64,000 bases of DNA. Source: Pseudodesulfovibrio sp. (GTDB taxonomy: Bacteria > Desulfobacterota > Desulfovibrionia > Desulfovibrionales > Desulfovibrionaceae). This document shows positions 54,192 through 64,000 of the stretch, one piece after another. The translations under genes were made by a program, and so were the position numbers. The stretch lies in the NCBI RefSeq assembly GCF_028692895.1, contig NZ_JAQUWN010000006.1, positions 1 through 64,000 on the forward strand, in the 5' to 3' direction. The notes under the pieces were generated by a model. It ran no database searches and was not told where the DNA came from. It saw only the letters and a program-made list of their open reading frames with translations. Position 1 is the stretch's first letter. Each line of letters starts with the position of its first letter.

Positions 54192-55502
54192 ATGGAGCAG
54201 CGACTGGCCGCCGCCTATGAGTTCCTGCTGACCTGGTTCCAGGCCAACGTCCTGACCTGGAACACGGCCGCCCAGTGGGTGTGCGTGGCCCTGGCCTATG
54301 TCCTGACGGCCCTGGCCTGGCGCGGGTACGAGCGCCGCCTGCTGGAGCGGGTGGACGCCAAGGGGTTCGGCGGCATGGTCCGGGCCGTGGTCCGGGCCGT
54401 GGTGGACGTGGGCAATGTGGCCGCGTTCGTGGTGGTCCTGGAGGCGTGCGCGGGCGTGTTCCGCGCCCTGGAGCGCCAGCCCGGCGTGCTCGGCGCTGCC
54501 TGCGACGTGGCCGTGGCCTGGATCGTCATCCGCCTCCTGACCTCGATCATGCCCAACCGCGCCCTGGCGCGCGGCGTGGTCTCCCTGGTCTGGGCCGTGG
54601 CCGCCCTGTCGGTCTTCGGCCTGCTTTCGCCCATCACCGATTTTCTCGGCGGCCTGCGCCTGACCGTGGGCGGGACCTCGTTCTCGGCCCTGGGCGTCAT
54701 CAAGGGCGTGGTCCTGGCCGTCATCTTTCTCCAGGCCGCTTCCCTGGGCGTGCAGTTCGTCAACCGGCGCATCGCCACGGCGCGCGGCCTCTCGCCCTCG
54801 CTCCAGGTTCTCCTGGCCAAGGGGTTCAAGCTCGCGCTTTACACCTCGGCCGTGCTGGTGGCCATGTCCTGGGTGGGCATCGACCTGACCAGCCTGGCCA
54901 TCTTCTCCAGCGCGCTCGGCGTGGGCATCGGCTTCGGGCTCAAGACCATCTTCTCCAACTACGTGGCGGGCGTCCTCCTGCTCATGGACCGCTCCATCAA
55001 GCCCGGCGACACCATCGAGGTGGGCGGCGTCTTCGGCGTGGTGCGCGACATGCAGGGCCGCTACACCTCCATCCTGGCCCGCAACGGCAAGGAATACCTA
55101 ATCCCCAACGAGCAGCTCATCACCGGCGAGGTGGTCAACTGGACCTACACGGACCGCAACATCCGGCTGGAGGTCCCGGTGGGCATCGCCTACGAGTCGG
55201 ACCTGGACAAGGCCATGGCCCTGCTGCCCGAGGCCGCCGGCGCCGTCCCGCGCGTGCTGGCCTCCCCGCCGCCCGCGCCCCGGCTGGTGGGCTTCGGCGA
55301 CAACTCGGTGAACCTGGAGCTTCGCTTCTGGATCGCGGACGCCGAGGCCGGGCTGGCCAACGTCGAGAGCGACGTGCTGGTGCGCATCTGGCATCTCTTC
55401 CACGAGAACGGCATCGCCTTCCCGTTCCCGCAGCGGGACGTGCTGCTCAAGCCGGACTCCACCCTGACCGTGAAGCTCGACAAGGAGACGGACCATGAGT
55501 GA
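54192..55502 (+). CDS. MscS family mechanosensitive ion channel
   Basis: GVGIGFGLKTIFSNYVAGVLLLMDRSIKPGDTIEVGGVFGVV. Confidence 0.94.
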   Translation: MEQRLAAAYEFLLTWFQANVLTWNTAAQWVCVALAYVLTALAWRGYERRLLERVDAKGFGGMVRAVVRAVVDVGNVAAFVVVLEACAGVFRALERQPGVLGAACDVAVAWIVIRLLTSIMPNRALARGVVSLVWAVAALSVFGLLSPITDFLGGLRLTVGGTSFSALGVIKGVVLAVIFLQAASLGVQFVNRRIATARGLSPSLQVLLAKGFKLALYTSAVLVAMSWVGIDLTSLAIFSSALGVGIGFGLKTIFSNYVAGVLLLMDRSIKPGDTIEVGGVFGVVRDMQGRYTSILARNGKEYLIPNEQLITGEVVNWTYTDRNIRLEVPVGIAYESDLDKAMALLPEAAGAVPRVLASPPPAPRLVGFGDNSVNLELRFWIADAEAGLANVESDVLVRIWHLFHENGIAFPFPQRDVLLKPDSTLTVKLDKETDHE

Positions 55503-56337
55503 CGCGCCGACCATCCGGACCATGGGCCGGGAGGACGTGGACTTCGCCATGGCCCTGGCCACGGGCGAGGGCTGGAACTCCGGCCTGTCCGACGCAGAGA
55601 GCTTTTTCGCCGCCGATCCCGAGGGCTTCTTCCTGGCCGAGCTGGACGGCAGGCCCGTGGGCTGCATCTCGGCCGTGCGCTACGGCGACGGCTTCGGGTT
55701 CGCCGGGCTGTACATCATGATCCCGGAGGCGCGCGGCCGGGGCTGGGGGCTGCGCCTCTGGAACCACGCCCTGCGCCGTCTGGACGGATGCGCCAACATC
55801 GGGCTGGACGCGGTCCCGGCCCAGGAGGCCAACTACGTCCGTTCGGGCTTCGCCACGGCCTACCGCTCGGCCCGGTACGAGGGCGTGGCGGGAGGGACCG
55901 TTCCCGAAAGCGTTCATCGGCTTGGGGAGGCGGACTTCGCGGACGTGGCCGCCTATGACCGGCAGTGTTTCCCGGCCCCGCGCGACGCGTTTCTGCGCGC
56001 CTGGCTGGCCGCGCGCGGCAGCCACGCCTTCGGCGTCCGGCGGGGCGGCGTCCTGGCCGGATACGGCGTGATCCGCCCCTGCATCCGGGGCTGCAAGGTC
56101 GGCCCGCTCTTCGCCGACGACGCGGCGGCCGCCCGGGACCTGCTGGAGGCCCTGACGGCGTCCGTGCCGGGCGAGACCTTCTACCTGGACGTGGCCCGGC
56201 CCAACCGGGCGGCCGTGAAGCTTGCGGAGGGGCTCGGCCTGACCGAGGTCTTCGCCACCGTGCGCATGTACACCGCCGGGCAACCGGCCGTGGACCTGGA
56301 CAAGGTCTTCGGCGTGACCTCCTTCGAGCTGGGGTAG
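55495..56337 (+). CDS. GNAT family N-acetyltransferase
   Basis: GLYIMIPEARGRGWGLRLWNHAL. Confidence 0.9.
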   Translation: MSDAPTIRTMGREDVDFAMALATGEGWNSGLSDAESFFAADPEGFFLAELDGRPVGCISAVRYGDGFGFAGLYIMIPEARGRGWGLRLWNHALRRLDGCANIGLDAVPAQEANYVRSGFATAYRSARYEGVAGGTVPESVHRLGEADFADVAAYDRQCFPAPRDAFLRAWLAARGSHAFGVRRGGVLAGYGVIRPCIRGCKVGPLFADDAAAARDLLEALTASVPGETFYLDVARPNRAAVKLAEGLGLTEVFATVRMYTAGQPAVDLDKVFGVTSFELG

Positions 56338-56340
56338 GCC

Positions 56341-56775
56341 GTGCGTTGGCTGGGCATCCTCATCACCGCCATCGTCCTCTTCATCGCCTGGGACGTGACC
56401 TGGTGGCTCGGGTTCGGGGTCTCGGACATGAGCCCCTGGACCCTCAGGCAGATGGTGGAGCAGCACAACGCGCCGGTGATCATCGACGTGCGCACCCCGG
56501 CCGAATACCGCTCCTTCCACATCCCCGGGGCCATCAACGTGCCCTGGCCCGCCACCCTGGCCGAACTGGCCTACGCCTCGCCCGACCCGGACAACCCCAT
56601 CGTGGTGGTGGGGCTGACCGGCCACCGCTCCCCCCAGGTGGCGCACCAACTGACCGCGGGCGGCTACACCGCCGTGACCAACGCGCCCTGGGCCATGCTC
56701 GCCTGGAAGCTCCTGGGCGGCGTGGTGGTGGAGGGGGCCAGCCCCGGTCCGCTGCCGGCCGCCACGGGCTCGTGA
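56341..56775 (+). CDS. Rhodanese-like domain protein, membrane-anchored
   Basis: N-terminal TM, IIDVRTPAEYRSFHIPGAINVP; active-site Cys position appears to be VVGLTGHRS (Cys absent). Confidence 0.85.
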   Translation: MRWLGILITAIVLFIAWDVTWWLGFGVSDMSPWTLRQMVEQHNAPVIIDVRTPAEYRSFHIPGAINVPWPATLAELAYASPDPDNPIVVVGLTGHRSPQVAHQLTAGGYTAVTNAPWAMLAWKLLGGVVVEGASPGPLPAATGS

Positions 56776-56868
56776 TCGGGCGCGATTTGTTATCAGATAT
56801 CTTATTTACTTATCGCACCGCTTTTGTTAGCTTCCTTTGAAATTACGTTCGAACCGGGAGACCTGCCC

Positions 56869-58110
56869 ATGCCGATTTTCAAGAGCGCGCTTTTCGTCGA
56901 CTTCGACAACATCTACCTCAGCCTGAAAGGCCAGGACCAGCGGTTGGCCGACAGCTTCGCCGAGCATCCGGACCGCTGGCTCCAGTGGCTCGAAAACAAC
57001 GTGCTCGTACGTGACAGGGGCATGGAAAGGCGGGAGGTGCTGGTCAGGAAATGCTATCTCAACCCCTCCTCGTTCAGCCGGTTCCGGCCTTATTTCATCA
57101 AGGCGGCGTTCAGCGTGGTCGACTGCCCGACCCTGACCTCCCAGGGCAAGAACAGCTCGGACATCCACATGGTTCTCGACATCCTGGAGACCCTGGACAA
57201 GGAGAACCCGACCTACGACGAGTTCATCATCTTTTCGGGCGACAGCGACTTCCGGCCGGTGCTCATCAAGCTGCGGGAGAACGCCCGGCTTACCACCGTG
57301 CTGACCGTGGGCGGGGCGAACCTGGCCTACAAGGCGGCGGCCACCGTGCTCCTGGGCGAGGAGCGGTTCATCGACGAGGCCCTCGGGGCCGACGTCAACG
57401 CGGACCTGGAGCTGGACCTGGGCGCGGCCGAGGACGAGGCCGAGGCGGCGGACGAGGACATCCGGAAGGACATCGCGGAGCTCGTGCTGCGGATGGTCCG
57501 CTCCGCTTCGACGCCGACGGTCATCGCCACCATCGGCGACGCCATCCGCAAGCGGTATCCGGACAGGCGCTCCGACGACTGGTTCGGGGCGGGGCGGCTG
57601 AAGGATTTTCTGTCCTCCCTCGACCTCGACGGGCTGGAGATGTCGTTCGCCATCCCCGGCTACGTCTACGATCCGGAAAAGCACGCGCTGCCCGAAGCCG
57701 AGGCCGCGAGCAACCCCTTCCTCGAAGCGCATCCCGACATTTTCGATCTGGCCAAGCAGGTCCACCAGTTGACGGACACGCCGCTGCTCTCGCCCGAGAC
57801 CTACGCCGTGCTCTTCCGGGAGCTGGCCTCGTCCATCAACGAGAACGGCCACGGCTTCACGGAGACGTCCCGCAGAGTCAGGGACCGGTGCGTGGCCAGC
57901 GGGGCGGCCATCTCGCGCCAGCAGGCCAACTTCGTCATCTACGGGCTGTACCGGTGCAAATACCGTTTCGACAAGGAGGCGCATTCGGCCAAGGAGCTGG
58001 CGGAGGCCTTTGCCCAGAACGTCTACAACATGTGCCTGTCGGCCCAGATGGAGATGAACGAGGCCCGGCGCAAGCTTTTCTTCGCCTGGCTGTTGCCCAA
58101 GGCGGCCTGA
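56869..58110 (+). CDS. NYN domain (LabA-like) protein with LOTUS/OST-HTH-like region
   Basis: ALFVDFDNIYLSLKG, SSDIHMVLDILE, FIIFSGDSDFRPVLIKLRE. Confidence 0.85.
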   Translation: MPIFKSALFVDFDNIYLSLKGQDQRLADSFAEHPDRWLQWLENNVLVRDRGMERREVLVRKCYLNPSSFSRFRPYFIKAAFSVVDCPTLTSQGKNSSDIHMVLDILETLDKENPTYDEFIIFSGDSDFRPVLIKLRENARLTTVLTVGGANLAYKAAATVLLGEERFIDEALGADVNADLELDLGAAEDEAEAADEDIRKDIAELVLRMVRSASTPTVIATIGDAIRKRYPDRRSDDWFGAGRLKDFLSSLDLDGLEMSFAIPGYVYDPEKHALPEAEAASNPFLEAHPDIFDLAKQVHQLTDTPLLSPETYAVLFRELASSINENGHGFTETSRRVRDRCVASGAAISRQQANFVIYGLYRCKYRFDKEAHSAKELAEAFAQNVYNMCLSAQMEMNEARRKLFFAWLLPKAA

Positions 58111-58148
58111 TCCGCCCGGGGGGGTGATCCCGGCCTTTGCCCCGGCCA

Positions 58149-58177
58149 TTGACCCCGGACCCGGCCTGCCTTACCTT
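58149..58177 (+). promoter_or_regulatory. Candidate promoter TTGACC-N17-TACCTT, 7 nt before metX ATG
   Basis: Sequence read; no SD. Confidence 0.45.
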
Positions 58178-58184
58178 CCCCGGA

Positions 58185-59363
58185 ATGGAAGCGAATCTTG
58201 ATCTCGGCCCCTCGGTTGGGCAGGTTGAAAAACGGTACTTCACCTTCGGCGACGAGGGCGGGGGACTCAAGCTGGACTGCGGGCGCGAGCTGGCCCCGGT
58301 GACCCTGGCCTACGAGACCTGCGGCGAGCTCAGCGCCGACCGGTCCAACGCCATCCTTGTCTGCCACGCCCTGACAGGGGACTCCCACGCTGCGGGATAC
58401 TACCACCCCGACGACCCCAAGCCGGGCTGGTGGGACCGCATGGTCGGGCCGGGCAAGCCCGTCGACACCAACAAATATTTCGTCATCTGCTCCAACGTCA
58501 TCGGCGGGTGCATGGGCTCCACCGGGCCCATGTCCGAAAACCCGGCCACGGGCAAGCCCTATGGCGCGGCCTTTCCGGTGGTGACCATCGGCGACATGGT
58601 CCGCTGCCAGCGGCGGCTGGTGGACCACTTGGGCATCGACACGCTCCTGGCCGTGGTGGGCGGGTCCGTGGGCGGTATGCAGGTCCTGGAGTGGGCCGTG
58701 CGCTATCCCGGCCGGGTCCGGGCCGCCATCCCCCTGGCCACCACCACCAAGCACTCGGCCCAGGCCATCGCCTTCAACGAGGTGGCCCGCCAGGCCATCA
58801 TGGCCGACCCCAAGTGGAACCACGGCGACTACTACGACGCCGGGCGGCCCGAGCACGGCCTGGCCGTGGCCCGCATGGTCGGCCATATCACCTATCTTTC
58901 CGACGAGTCCATGCGCCAGAAGTTCGACCGCCGCCTCCAGGACCGGTGCGAGCTCTCCTTCGACTTCGAGGCGGACTTCCAGGTGGAGTCCTACCTGCGC
59001 TACCAGGGCAACAAGTTCGTGGACCGGTTCGACGCCAACTCCTTCCTCTACCTGACCAAGGCGGCGGACTACTTCAACCTGGAGAACCGGCACGGCGACG
59101 GCTCGCTGGTGGCCGCCTTCTCCCGATCGAAGAGCCGCTACCTGGTGGTATCCTTCACCTCGGACTGGCTTTATCCCACCTACCAGTCGCGGACCATGGT
59201 CAAGGCCATGAAGAAGAACGGGCTCGACGTCAGCTTCTGCGAGATCGAAGCCCCGTGGGGGCACGACGCCTTCCTCCTGCCCAACGAGCGGCTGGAGGCC
59301 CTGCTCCGGGGATTCCTGGACCGCGCCCACGCAGACCTCACGGGAGGTGGCCATGCGTTTTGA
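58185..59363 (+). CDS. metX: Homoserine O-acetyltransferase
   Basis: [37 protein letters not shown]. Confidence 0.96.
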   Translation: MEANLDLGPSVGQVEKRYFTFGDEGGGLKLDCGRELAPVTLAYETCGELSADRSNAILVCHALTGDSHAAGYYHPDDPKPGWWDRMVGPGKPVDTNKYFVICSNVIGGCMGSTGPMSENPATGKPYGAAFPVVTIGDMVRCQRRLVDHLGIDTLLAVVGGSVGGMQVLEWAVRYPGRVRAAIPLATTTKHSAQAIAFNEVARQAIMADPKWNHGDYYDAGRPEHGLAVARMVGHITYLSDESMRQKFDRRLQDRCELSFDFEADFQVESYLRYQGNKFVDRFDANSFLYLTKAADYFNLENRHGDGSLVAAFSRSKSRYLVVSFTSDWLYPTYQSRTMVKAMKKNGLDVSFCEIEAPWGHDAFLLPNERLEALLRGFLDRAHADLTGGGHAF

Positions 59364-59982
59364 TCTCCAGGTCATCGCCTCCTGGATCGAGCCGGGCTCC
59401 AAGGTCCTCGACCTCGGCTGCCGCACCGGCTCGCTGCTTACGCACCTGACGCGCGAGAAGGGCATCAAGGGCACGGGCGTGGAGATCGACGAGCGGGCCG
59501 CGGGCGAGGCCATCGCCAAGGGGCTGACCGTCATCCACGGCGACATCTACGAGGAGATCGAGGACTACCCGGACGACGCCTTCGACTACGTCATCCTCTC
59601 GCGCACCCTGCAACAGGTGGCGGACCCCACCCGGCTGATCCGCGAGATGCTGCGCGTGGGACGGCTCGGCGTGGTCTCGTTTCCCAACTTCACCCACATC
59701 CGCAACCGCTTCCAGATGTTCTTCCAGGGCCGCGCGCCCATCTCGCGGGAGTTGCCCTACGAGTGGCACAACTCCCCGAACATCCACGTGGTGCCCATCG
59801 TGGACTTCCGCCGCTTCTGCCGGGACCTCTCCGTACCCATCGTGCGCGAGGTGGCCATCTCCACCCACCACCACGACGACAAGGGGCGGATCATCACCTT
59901 CCTGCCCAACCTGCTGGCCACCTTCGGCATTTTCCTGCTGGGCCGACCACAGTCCCAGGCGCGTCGTCCGGTCTTCGCCTGA
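59347..59982 (+). CDS. metW: Methionine biosynthesis protein MetW
   Basis: [33 protein letters not shown]; overlaps metX. Confidence 0.95.
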   Translation: MAMRFDLQVIASWIEPGSKVLDLGCRTGSLLTHLTREKGIKGTGVEIDERAAGEAIAKGLTVIHGDIYEEIEDYPDDAFDYVILSRTLQQVADPTRLIREMLRVGRLGVVSFPNFTHIRNRFQMFFQGRAPISRELPYEWHNSPNIHVVPIVDFRRFCRDLSVPIVREVAISTHHHDDKGRIITFLPNLLATFGIFLLGRPQSQARRPVFA

Positions 59983-60073
59983 ATTTTGGGGGAGTGACAC
60001 ATTTATAAGGGATTCTTCTTGTCATCTGGGATAGAACGCTATTGAATCCTCACGTCACCCCAATACGCATGCC

Positions 60074-63000
60074 ATGACCAGCGACGCCAGCAAGACCAAA
60101 GCCCAGCTCATCGAGGAGCTCAATCTGCTGCGCGCGCGGTCGGCGGCGAACCCGGTCCGCGAGCTGCTGGACCACTCGCCGCTGCCCTACATGTCCGTGG
60201 ACGGAGAGGCCCGGCTCCTGGCGGTCAACCGGGCCTGGCTGGACATGCTGGGCTACGGGAGCGAGGACGAGGTCGTGGGCCGGGGTATCGGCGAGTTCCT
60301 GGACGAGGCATCGAGGCGGCGGCACAATGACGTCTTCCCCGGCTTCCTGGAACAGGGGGCCGCGAGCGGCCTGGAGTACACCTTGCTGCGCCGGGACGGT
60401 TCGCCGGTCCTCGTCAGCCTGGACAGCCAAATGGAGCGGACGGGAAAGGGGGCGCGCGCCCACGCCATCCTGCACGACATCACGGCCCGGCGCCGGAGCG
60501 AGCGCCGCCTGTCGATCAGCGAGCAGCGGTTCCGGGGGCTGTTCGACGCCACGGCCGACGGCATCCTCTTCACGAATCTCCAGGGCGTGATCGTCGAGGT
60601 CAACCCGGCCCTGGCCACCCTGCTGGGCCGGACCCGCGAGGAACTGCTCGGCGTGAGCGCCCACTCCCTGTCGCCCGACGAATTCGGTCCGCACATCGGG
60701 TCCGTCTTCTGTGACCCTGCGGTGGGCCAGGGCCGCTGCGGCGAGTATGAGAAGGCCTACTACCATGCCGACGGCAGCCTGGTGCCGGTCCTGGTTCACA
60801 ACGGGGTCATCCGGGACGAGAAGGGCGCCCCCCAGGCCGCCTGGGCTCTCGTCAAGGACCTTTCCGGCCAGCGGGAGGCCGTCCGCTCCCAGCGCCTCTA
60901 CCGGATGCTGGCCGAAAATTCCGGGGACGTTCTCTGGACCCTGGATAACGAGCTGCGGATCACCTACATCAGCCCGTCCATCAGCTCGCTGCGGGGGTAC
61001 CTGCCAGAGGAGATGATCGGCCGGAGCGTTCTGGACGGGGTGACGCCCGCCTCGCGGGTGTGCATCGAGAAGGCCTACTGGAGGCTCATCGCCGACGAGG
61101 CCGAGTCGGCGGACTCCGAACCCCGTCTGAACGAGGCCGAGCTGGTGCGCAAGGACGGCTCCACCGTCTGGGCGGAGGTGGTGGTCCGGACCATGCGCAA
61201 CGAAAAGGGCGAGCGCATCGGTTTCATGGGCGCCACCCGGGACATTTCCGAGCGCAAGCGGATGGAGCTGCGGGTGCGCGACAGCGAGCGTTCCCTGCGC
61301 GCCCTGTTCGAGGCCACGGCCGACGCCATGGCGCTGCTCTCGCGGGAGGGAACCATCCTCACGCTGAACCGGAACATGGCCGAGCTGCTGCGGCTCGATC
61401 CGGCGAAGGCCGTGGGCAGGCCCGTGCTGGATTCGCTCTCCGGGCGGCTCAGGGAAGAATTGCGCCAGGCCTTCGGCCACGTCGTTTCGAGCGGGGGGGC
61501 GTCCAGCCTGCAGGCGTCGTTCCGGGGCCGCGAGCTGGACGCGGCCATGTATCCCGTGACGGACGAGGCCGGGCGGATCTCCAAGGTGGCCGCGTACGTC
61601 CGCGACGTTACCGCCCGCATCCAGGCCGAGCAGGCCCTGGAGCAGCGCGCGGTCCAGTACCGGCGCATCGTGGAGACGGTCAACGAGGGCATCATGGGCC
61701 TGGACGCGGGCGGCCGGGTGACCTACGCAAACCGCAAGACCGGCGAGTTTCTGGGGCGCGGCGTGGGGCGGATGCTGGGCCAGCCCGTGGCCGGCTTCCT
61801 GGCGCCCGAGGTGCGGGAGGCCATGGAGGGACGCTTTCTGAGCCCCGGCGAGGCCGGTCCCGGCCGGTTCGAGTGCCGGTTTCTGCGCGAGGACGGCGAG
61901 GAGGTGTGGGGACTGGTCTCGGCCGCGCCGCTGCGCGAGGAAAGCGGCGAGTTCATCGGCGTCTTCGCCATGATCGCCGACATCACGGAGTCCAAGCGGG
62001 CCGAGGCGCTGCTGCGCGAGAGCGAGGCCCGATACCGCAACATTTTCGAGCACTCCGTGGCCGGGTTGTTCCAGTCCCTGCCCGAGGGCCGCTTCCTGAA
62101 CGTCAACCCCTCCCTGGCCCGCATCCTGGGCTACGACACGCCCGAGCATGTCATGGAGAGCGTGACGGACATCTGGACACAGCTCTATGCCGATGTCGGC
62201 GACCGGACCCGGATGCTGGCGGAACTGCGCCGCGAGGTGGACATCCGCGACCACGAGGTGCGGATGCTGCGGCGGGACGGAGAGGTCCTGTGGGTCGCGG
62301 TGAACGTGCGGGCCGTGCACGACGCCGAAGGGCGTCCGGAGATGTACGAGGGCAGCATCGTGGACATCACCGAGCGCAAGCGGGCCGAGGAGGCCCTGCG
62401 CCTGACGCAGTACTCGGTGGACGTGGCCCCCATCGACATCTTCTGGGTCGACGAGCGCGGTCGGCTGGTCTACGTCAACGAGGCGGCTGTGAAGAGCCTC
62501 GGCTACTCCCGCGAGGAAATGCTCACGATGAGCATAAGCGACGTCAACAGCGAGATCGGCAAGGGGGAGTGGGCGTCCTACTGGGCCGACCGCCGGTCCC
62601 AGGGCATCCTCCGGTTCGAGGCGGTGCACCGCCGCCGGGACGGCTCACCCATGCCCGTTGGCGTCACCAGCCACCACCGGCGGTATGGCGGGCGGGAGCT
62701 CCTCTTCGCCTACGCGTACGACCTGACCGAACGCAACCGGGTGGAGGAGGAGCTCCGGCGCAGCCAGGAGCTGCTCAACGAGGTGCAGCGCATCAGCCGG
62801 ACAGGCGGCTGGGAATACGACCTGGAGGCCAACGAACTGCACTGGACGGAAGGGCAGTACCGGCTGCACGGGGTGCGGCCCGATTCCCGTCCGTTCTCCT
62901 TTGACGCGTGCCTGGACCGTTACGTCCTACCGGAAGACCGGGCCAAGCTCGCCTCGGTGTTCACCAGGGTCATTCGCGACAAGCGGCCGCTGGAAGTGGA

Positions 63001-64000
63001 GTACCGGCCCGCCCTGCCGGGGAACGAGGAGACCATCCTGGTGGGCAAGGCGATTCCCGAGCTGAACGCTGCGGGCGTGGTCCGCCGCGTCTACGGCTCC
63101 ACCCGGGACGTGACCCTGGAGCGGCGCGCCGCAGAAAACCTGCGGAAATCCCACGAGCGGCTGCTGACCATCCTTGACGCCATCGACGCCGACATCTTCG
63201 TTTCGACCCTGGATGGCGAGGTTGTGCTCTTCATGAACGCCCACATGCGCGAGGCGTTCAACGCCGCGCCCGAGGATGCGCAGTGCCTCGACCTGTTCCG
63301 GGACGATCCCGACCAGCGCGGGCCCGAAGCCTCGAACCGGCTGCTGAACGAGGCGGGCGAGCCGGTGGACACCCTGGTCCGCGAGCGCTACAACCCCCGG
63401 ACCCGGCAATGGTCCCTGGACCATGACCGGGCCATCCGCTGGCTGGGGGGCGAGATGGTCCACATGCATATGAGCGCGGACATCACCGAGCTCAAGAACA
63501 TGGCCGAGGACCTGCGCGTGGCCATGTCCGAGGCCAAGGCCGCCAGCCTGGCCAAGAACGAATTCCTGGCCAACATGAGCCACGAGATCCGGACCCCGCT
63601 CAACGGGCTGCTCGGTATGCTTCAGATCCTCCAGCTCTCCGACCTGGACGAGGAGCAGCGCGACTACCTGGACACCGCCGTGAACTCGGGCCGCAACCTG
63701 CTCCAGATCCTCAACGACATTCTGGACCTGTCCAAGGTGGAGTCGGGCAAGCTGGAGCTGGAGGGGCAACCCTTTGAGCTCGGCGAGTTGCTGGAGTCCG
63801 TGGTTTCGGTCTTCCGCTTTCAGGCGGAGGCGCGGGGGCTCTCCATCGACTGGCGCATCGACGAGTCCCTGCCCCGCCACTTCATCGCGGACAAGGGGCG
63901 GCTCCGGCAGATTCTCTTCAACCTGGTGGGCAACGCCTCGAAGTTCACCGAGACCGGCTGGATAGAGGTGGCGGCCTACCCCCTGGCCATTCCCATGCCC
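60074..64000 (+). CDS. Multi-PAS sensor histidine kinase (C-terminus beyond window)
   Basis: Open frame from ATG 60074 (MTSDASKTKAQLIEELN) to the last base; about nine PAS-like units; FLANMSHEIRTPLNGLLGML H-box. Not in ORF track. Confidence 0.93.
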   Translation, partial: MTSDASKTKAQLIEELNLLRARSAANPVRELLDHSPLPYMSVDGEARLLAVNRAWLDMLGYGSEDEVVGRGIGEFLDEASRRRHNDVFPGFLEQGAASGLEYTLLRRDGSPVLVSLDSQMERTGKGARAHAILHDITARRRSERRLSISEQRFRGLFDATADGILFTNLQGVIVEVNPALATLLGRTREELLGVSAHSLSPDEFGPHIGSVFCDPAVGQGRCGEYEKAYYHADGSLVPVLVHNGVIRDEKGAPQAAWALVKDLSGQREAVRSQRLYRMLAENSGDVLWTLDNELRITYISPSISSLRGYLPEEMIGRSVLDGVTPASRVCIEKAYWRLIADEAESADSEPRLNEAELVRKDGSTVWAEVVVRTMRNEKGERIGFMGATRDISERKRMELRVRDSERSLRALFEATADAMALLSREGTILTLNRNMAELLRLDPAKAVGRPVLDSLSGRLREELRQAFGHVVSSGGASSLQASFRGRELDAAMYPVTDEAGRISKVAAYVRDVTARIQAEQALEQRAVQYRRIVETVNEGIMGLDAGGRVTYANRKTGEFLGRGVGRMLGQPVAGFLAPEVREAMEGRFLSPGEAGPGRFECRFLREDGEEVWGLVSAAPLREESGEFIGVFAMIADITESKRAEALLRESEARYRNIFEHSVAGLFQSLPEGRFLNVNPSLARILGYDTPEHVMESVTDIWTQLYADVGDRTRMLAELRREVDIRDHEVRMLRRDGEVLWVAVNVRAVHDAEGRPEMYEGSIVDITERKRAEEALRLTQYSVDVAPIDIFWVDERGRLVYVNEAAVKSLGYSREEMLTMSISDVNSEIGKGEWASYWADRRSQGILRFEAVHRRRDGSPMPVGVTSHHRRYGGRELLFAYAYDLTERNRVEEELRRSQELLNEVQRISRTGGWEYDLEANELHWTEGQYRLHGVRPDSRPFSFDACLDRYVLPEDRAKLASVFTRVIRDKRPLEVEYRPALPGNEETILVGKAIPELNAAGVVRRVYGSTRDVTLERRAAENLRKSHERLLTILDAIDADIFVSTLDGEVVLFMNAHMREAFNAAPEDAQCLDLFRDDPDQRGPEASNRLLNEAGEPVDTLVRERYNPRTRQWSLDHDRAIRWLGGEMVHMHMSADITELKNMAEDLRVAMSEAKAASLAKNEFLANMSHEIRTPLNGLLGMLQILQLSDLDEEQRDYLDTAVNSGRNLLQILNDILDLSKVESGKLELEGQPFELGELLESVVSVFRFQAEARGLSIDWRIDESLPRHFIADKGRLRQILFNLVGNASKFTETGWIEVAAYPLAIPMP

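Noticed and set aside
60050-62629. 859-aa minus-strand ORF and 614-aa plus off-frame ORF (61060..62904)
   Set aside because: Both conflict with the continuous PAS/kinase frame starting at 60074.

Overview
64 kb of GC-rich chromosome, most consistent with a Desulfovibrio/Pseudodesulfovibrio-type sulfate reducer (inferred from gene content such as cooA-cooS-cooC and mot-mot-mot-fliL-fliN-O-P-Q order; no database was searched). It is almost fully coding, with about 58 believable CDSs. I saw no rRNA, tRNA, CRISPR array, IS element or transposase. Main blocks: radA, pgi; a sensor kinase/LysM group; topA; a YggS-MotA-MotB-MotB-FliL-FliN-FliO-FliP-FliQ motility operon; a Lon-like protease; argS; a dtd/queD/MazG cluster; a CO dehydrogenase locus; dnaE; two HDOD proteins; a PHP-glycosyltransferase fusion; a NYN protein; metX-metW; and a PAS-rich hybrid-type kinase running off the right edge. 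Many very long ORFs in the track are antisense or off-frame shadows of GC-rich genes. Two real genes are missing from the track because they run off the window (1..578 minus, 60074..64000 plus). Best signals from reading the raw sequence: (i) two CooA-type operators TGTCA-N6-CGACA, each followed at matched distance by a conserved GGGANGAGANCCTTTCTC element that may form a 5'-terminal hairpin, upstream of cooS and cooA; (ii) a perfectly spaced sigma-28 promoter (TAAA..-N11-GCCGATAA) ahead of yggS-mot-fli; (iii) four genes lacking a Shine-Dalgarno where a -35/N17/-10 places +1 at or next to the ATG (candidate leaderless mRNAs); (iv) a 32-bp perfect palindrome in a non-coding island; (v) a PHP-GT4 fusion, a NYN plus LOTUS-like protein, and a 39-aa ORF upstream of mazG. 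I found no clear multi-gene system that I would call entirely undescribed.
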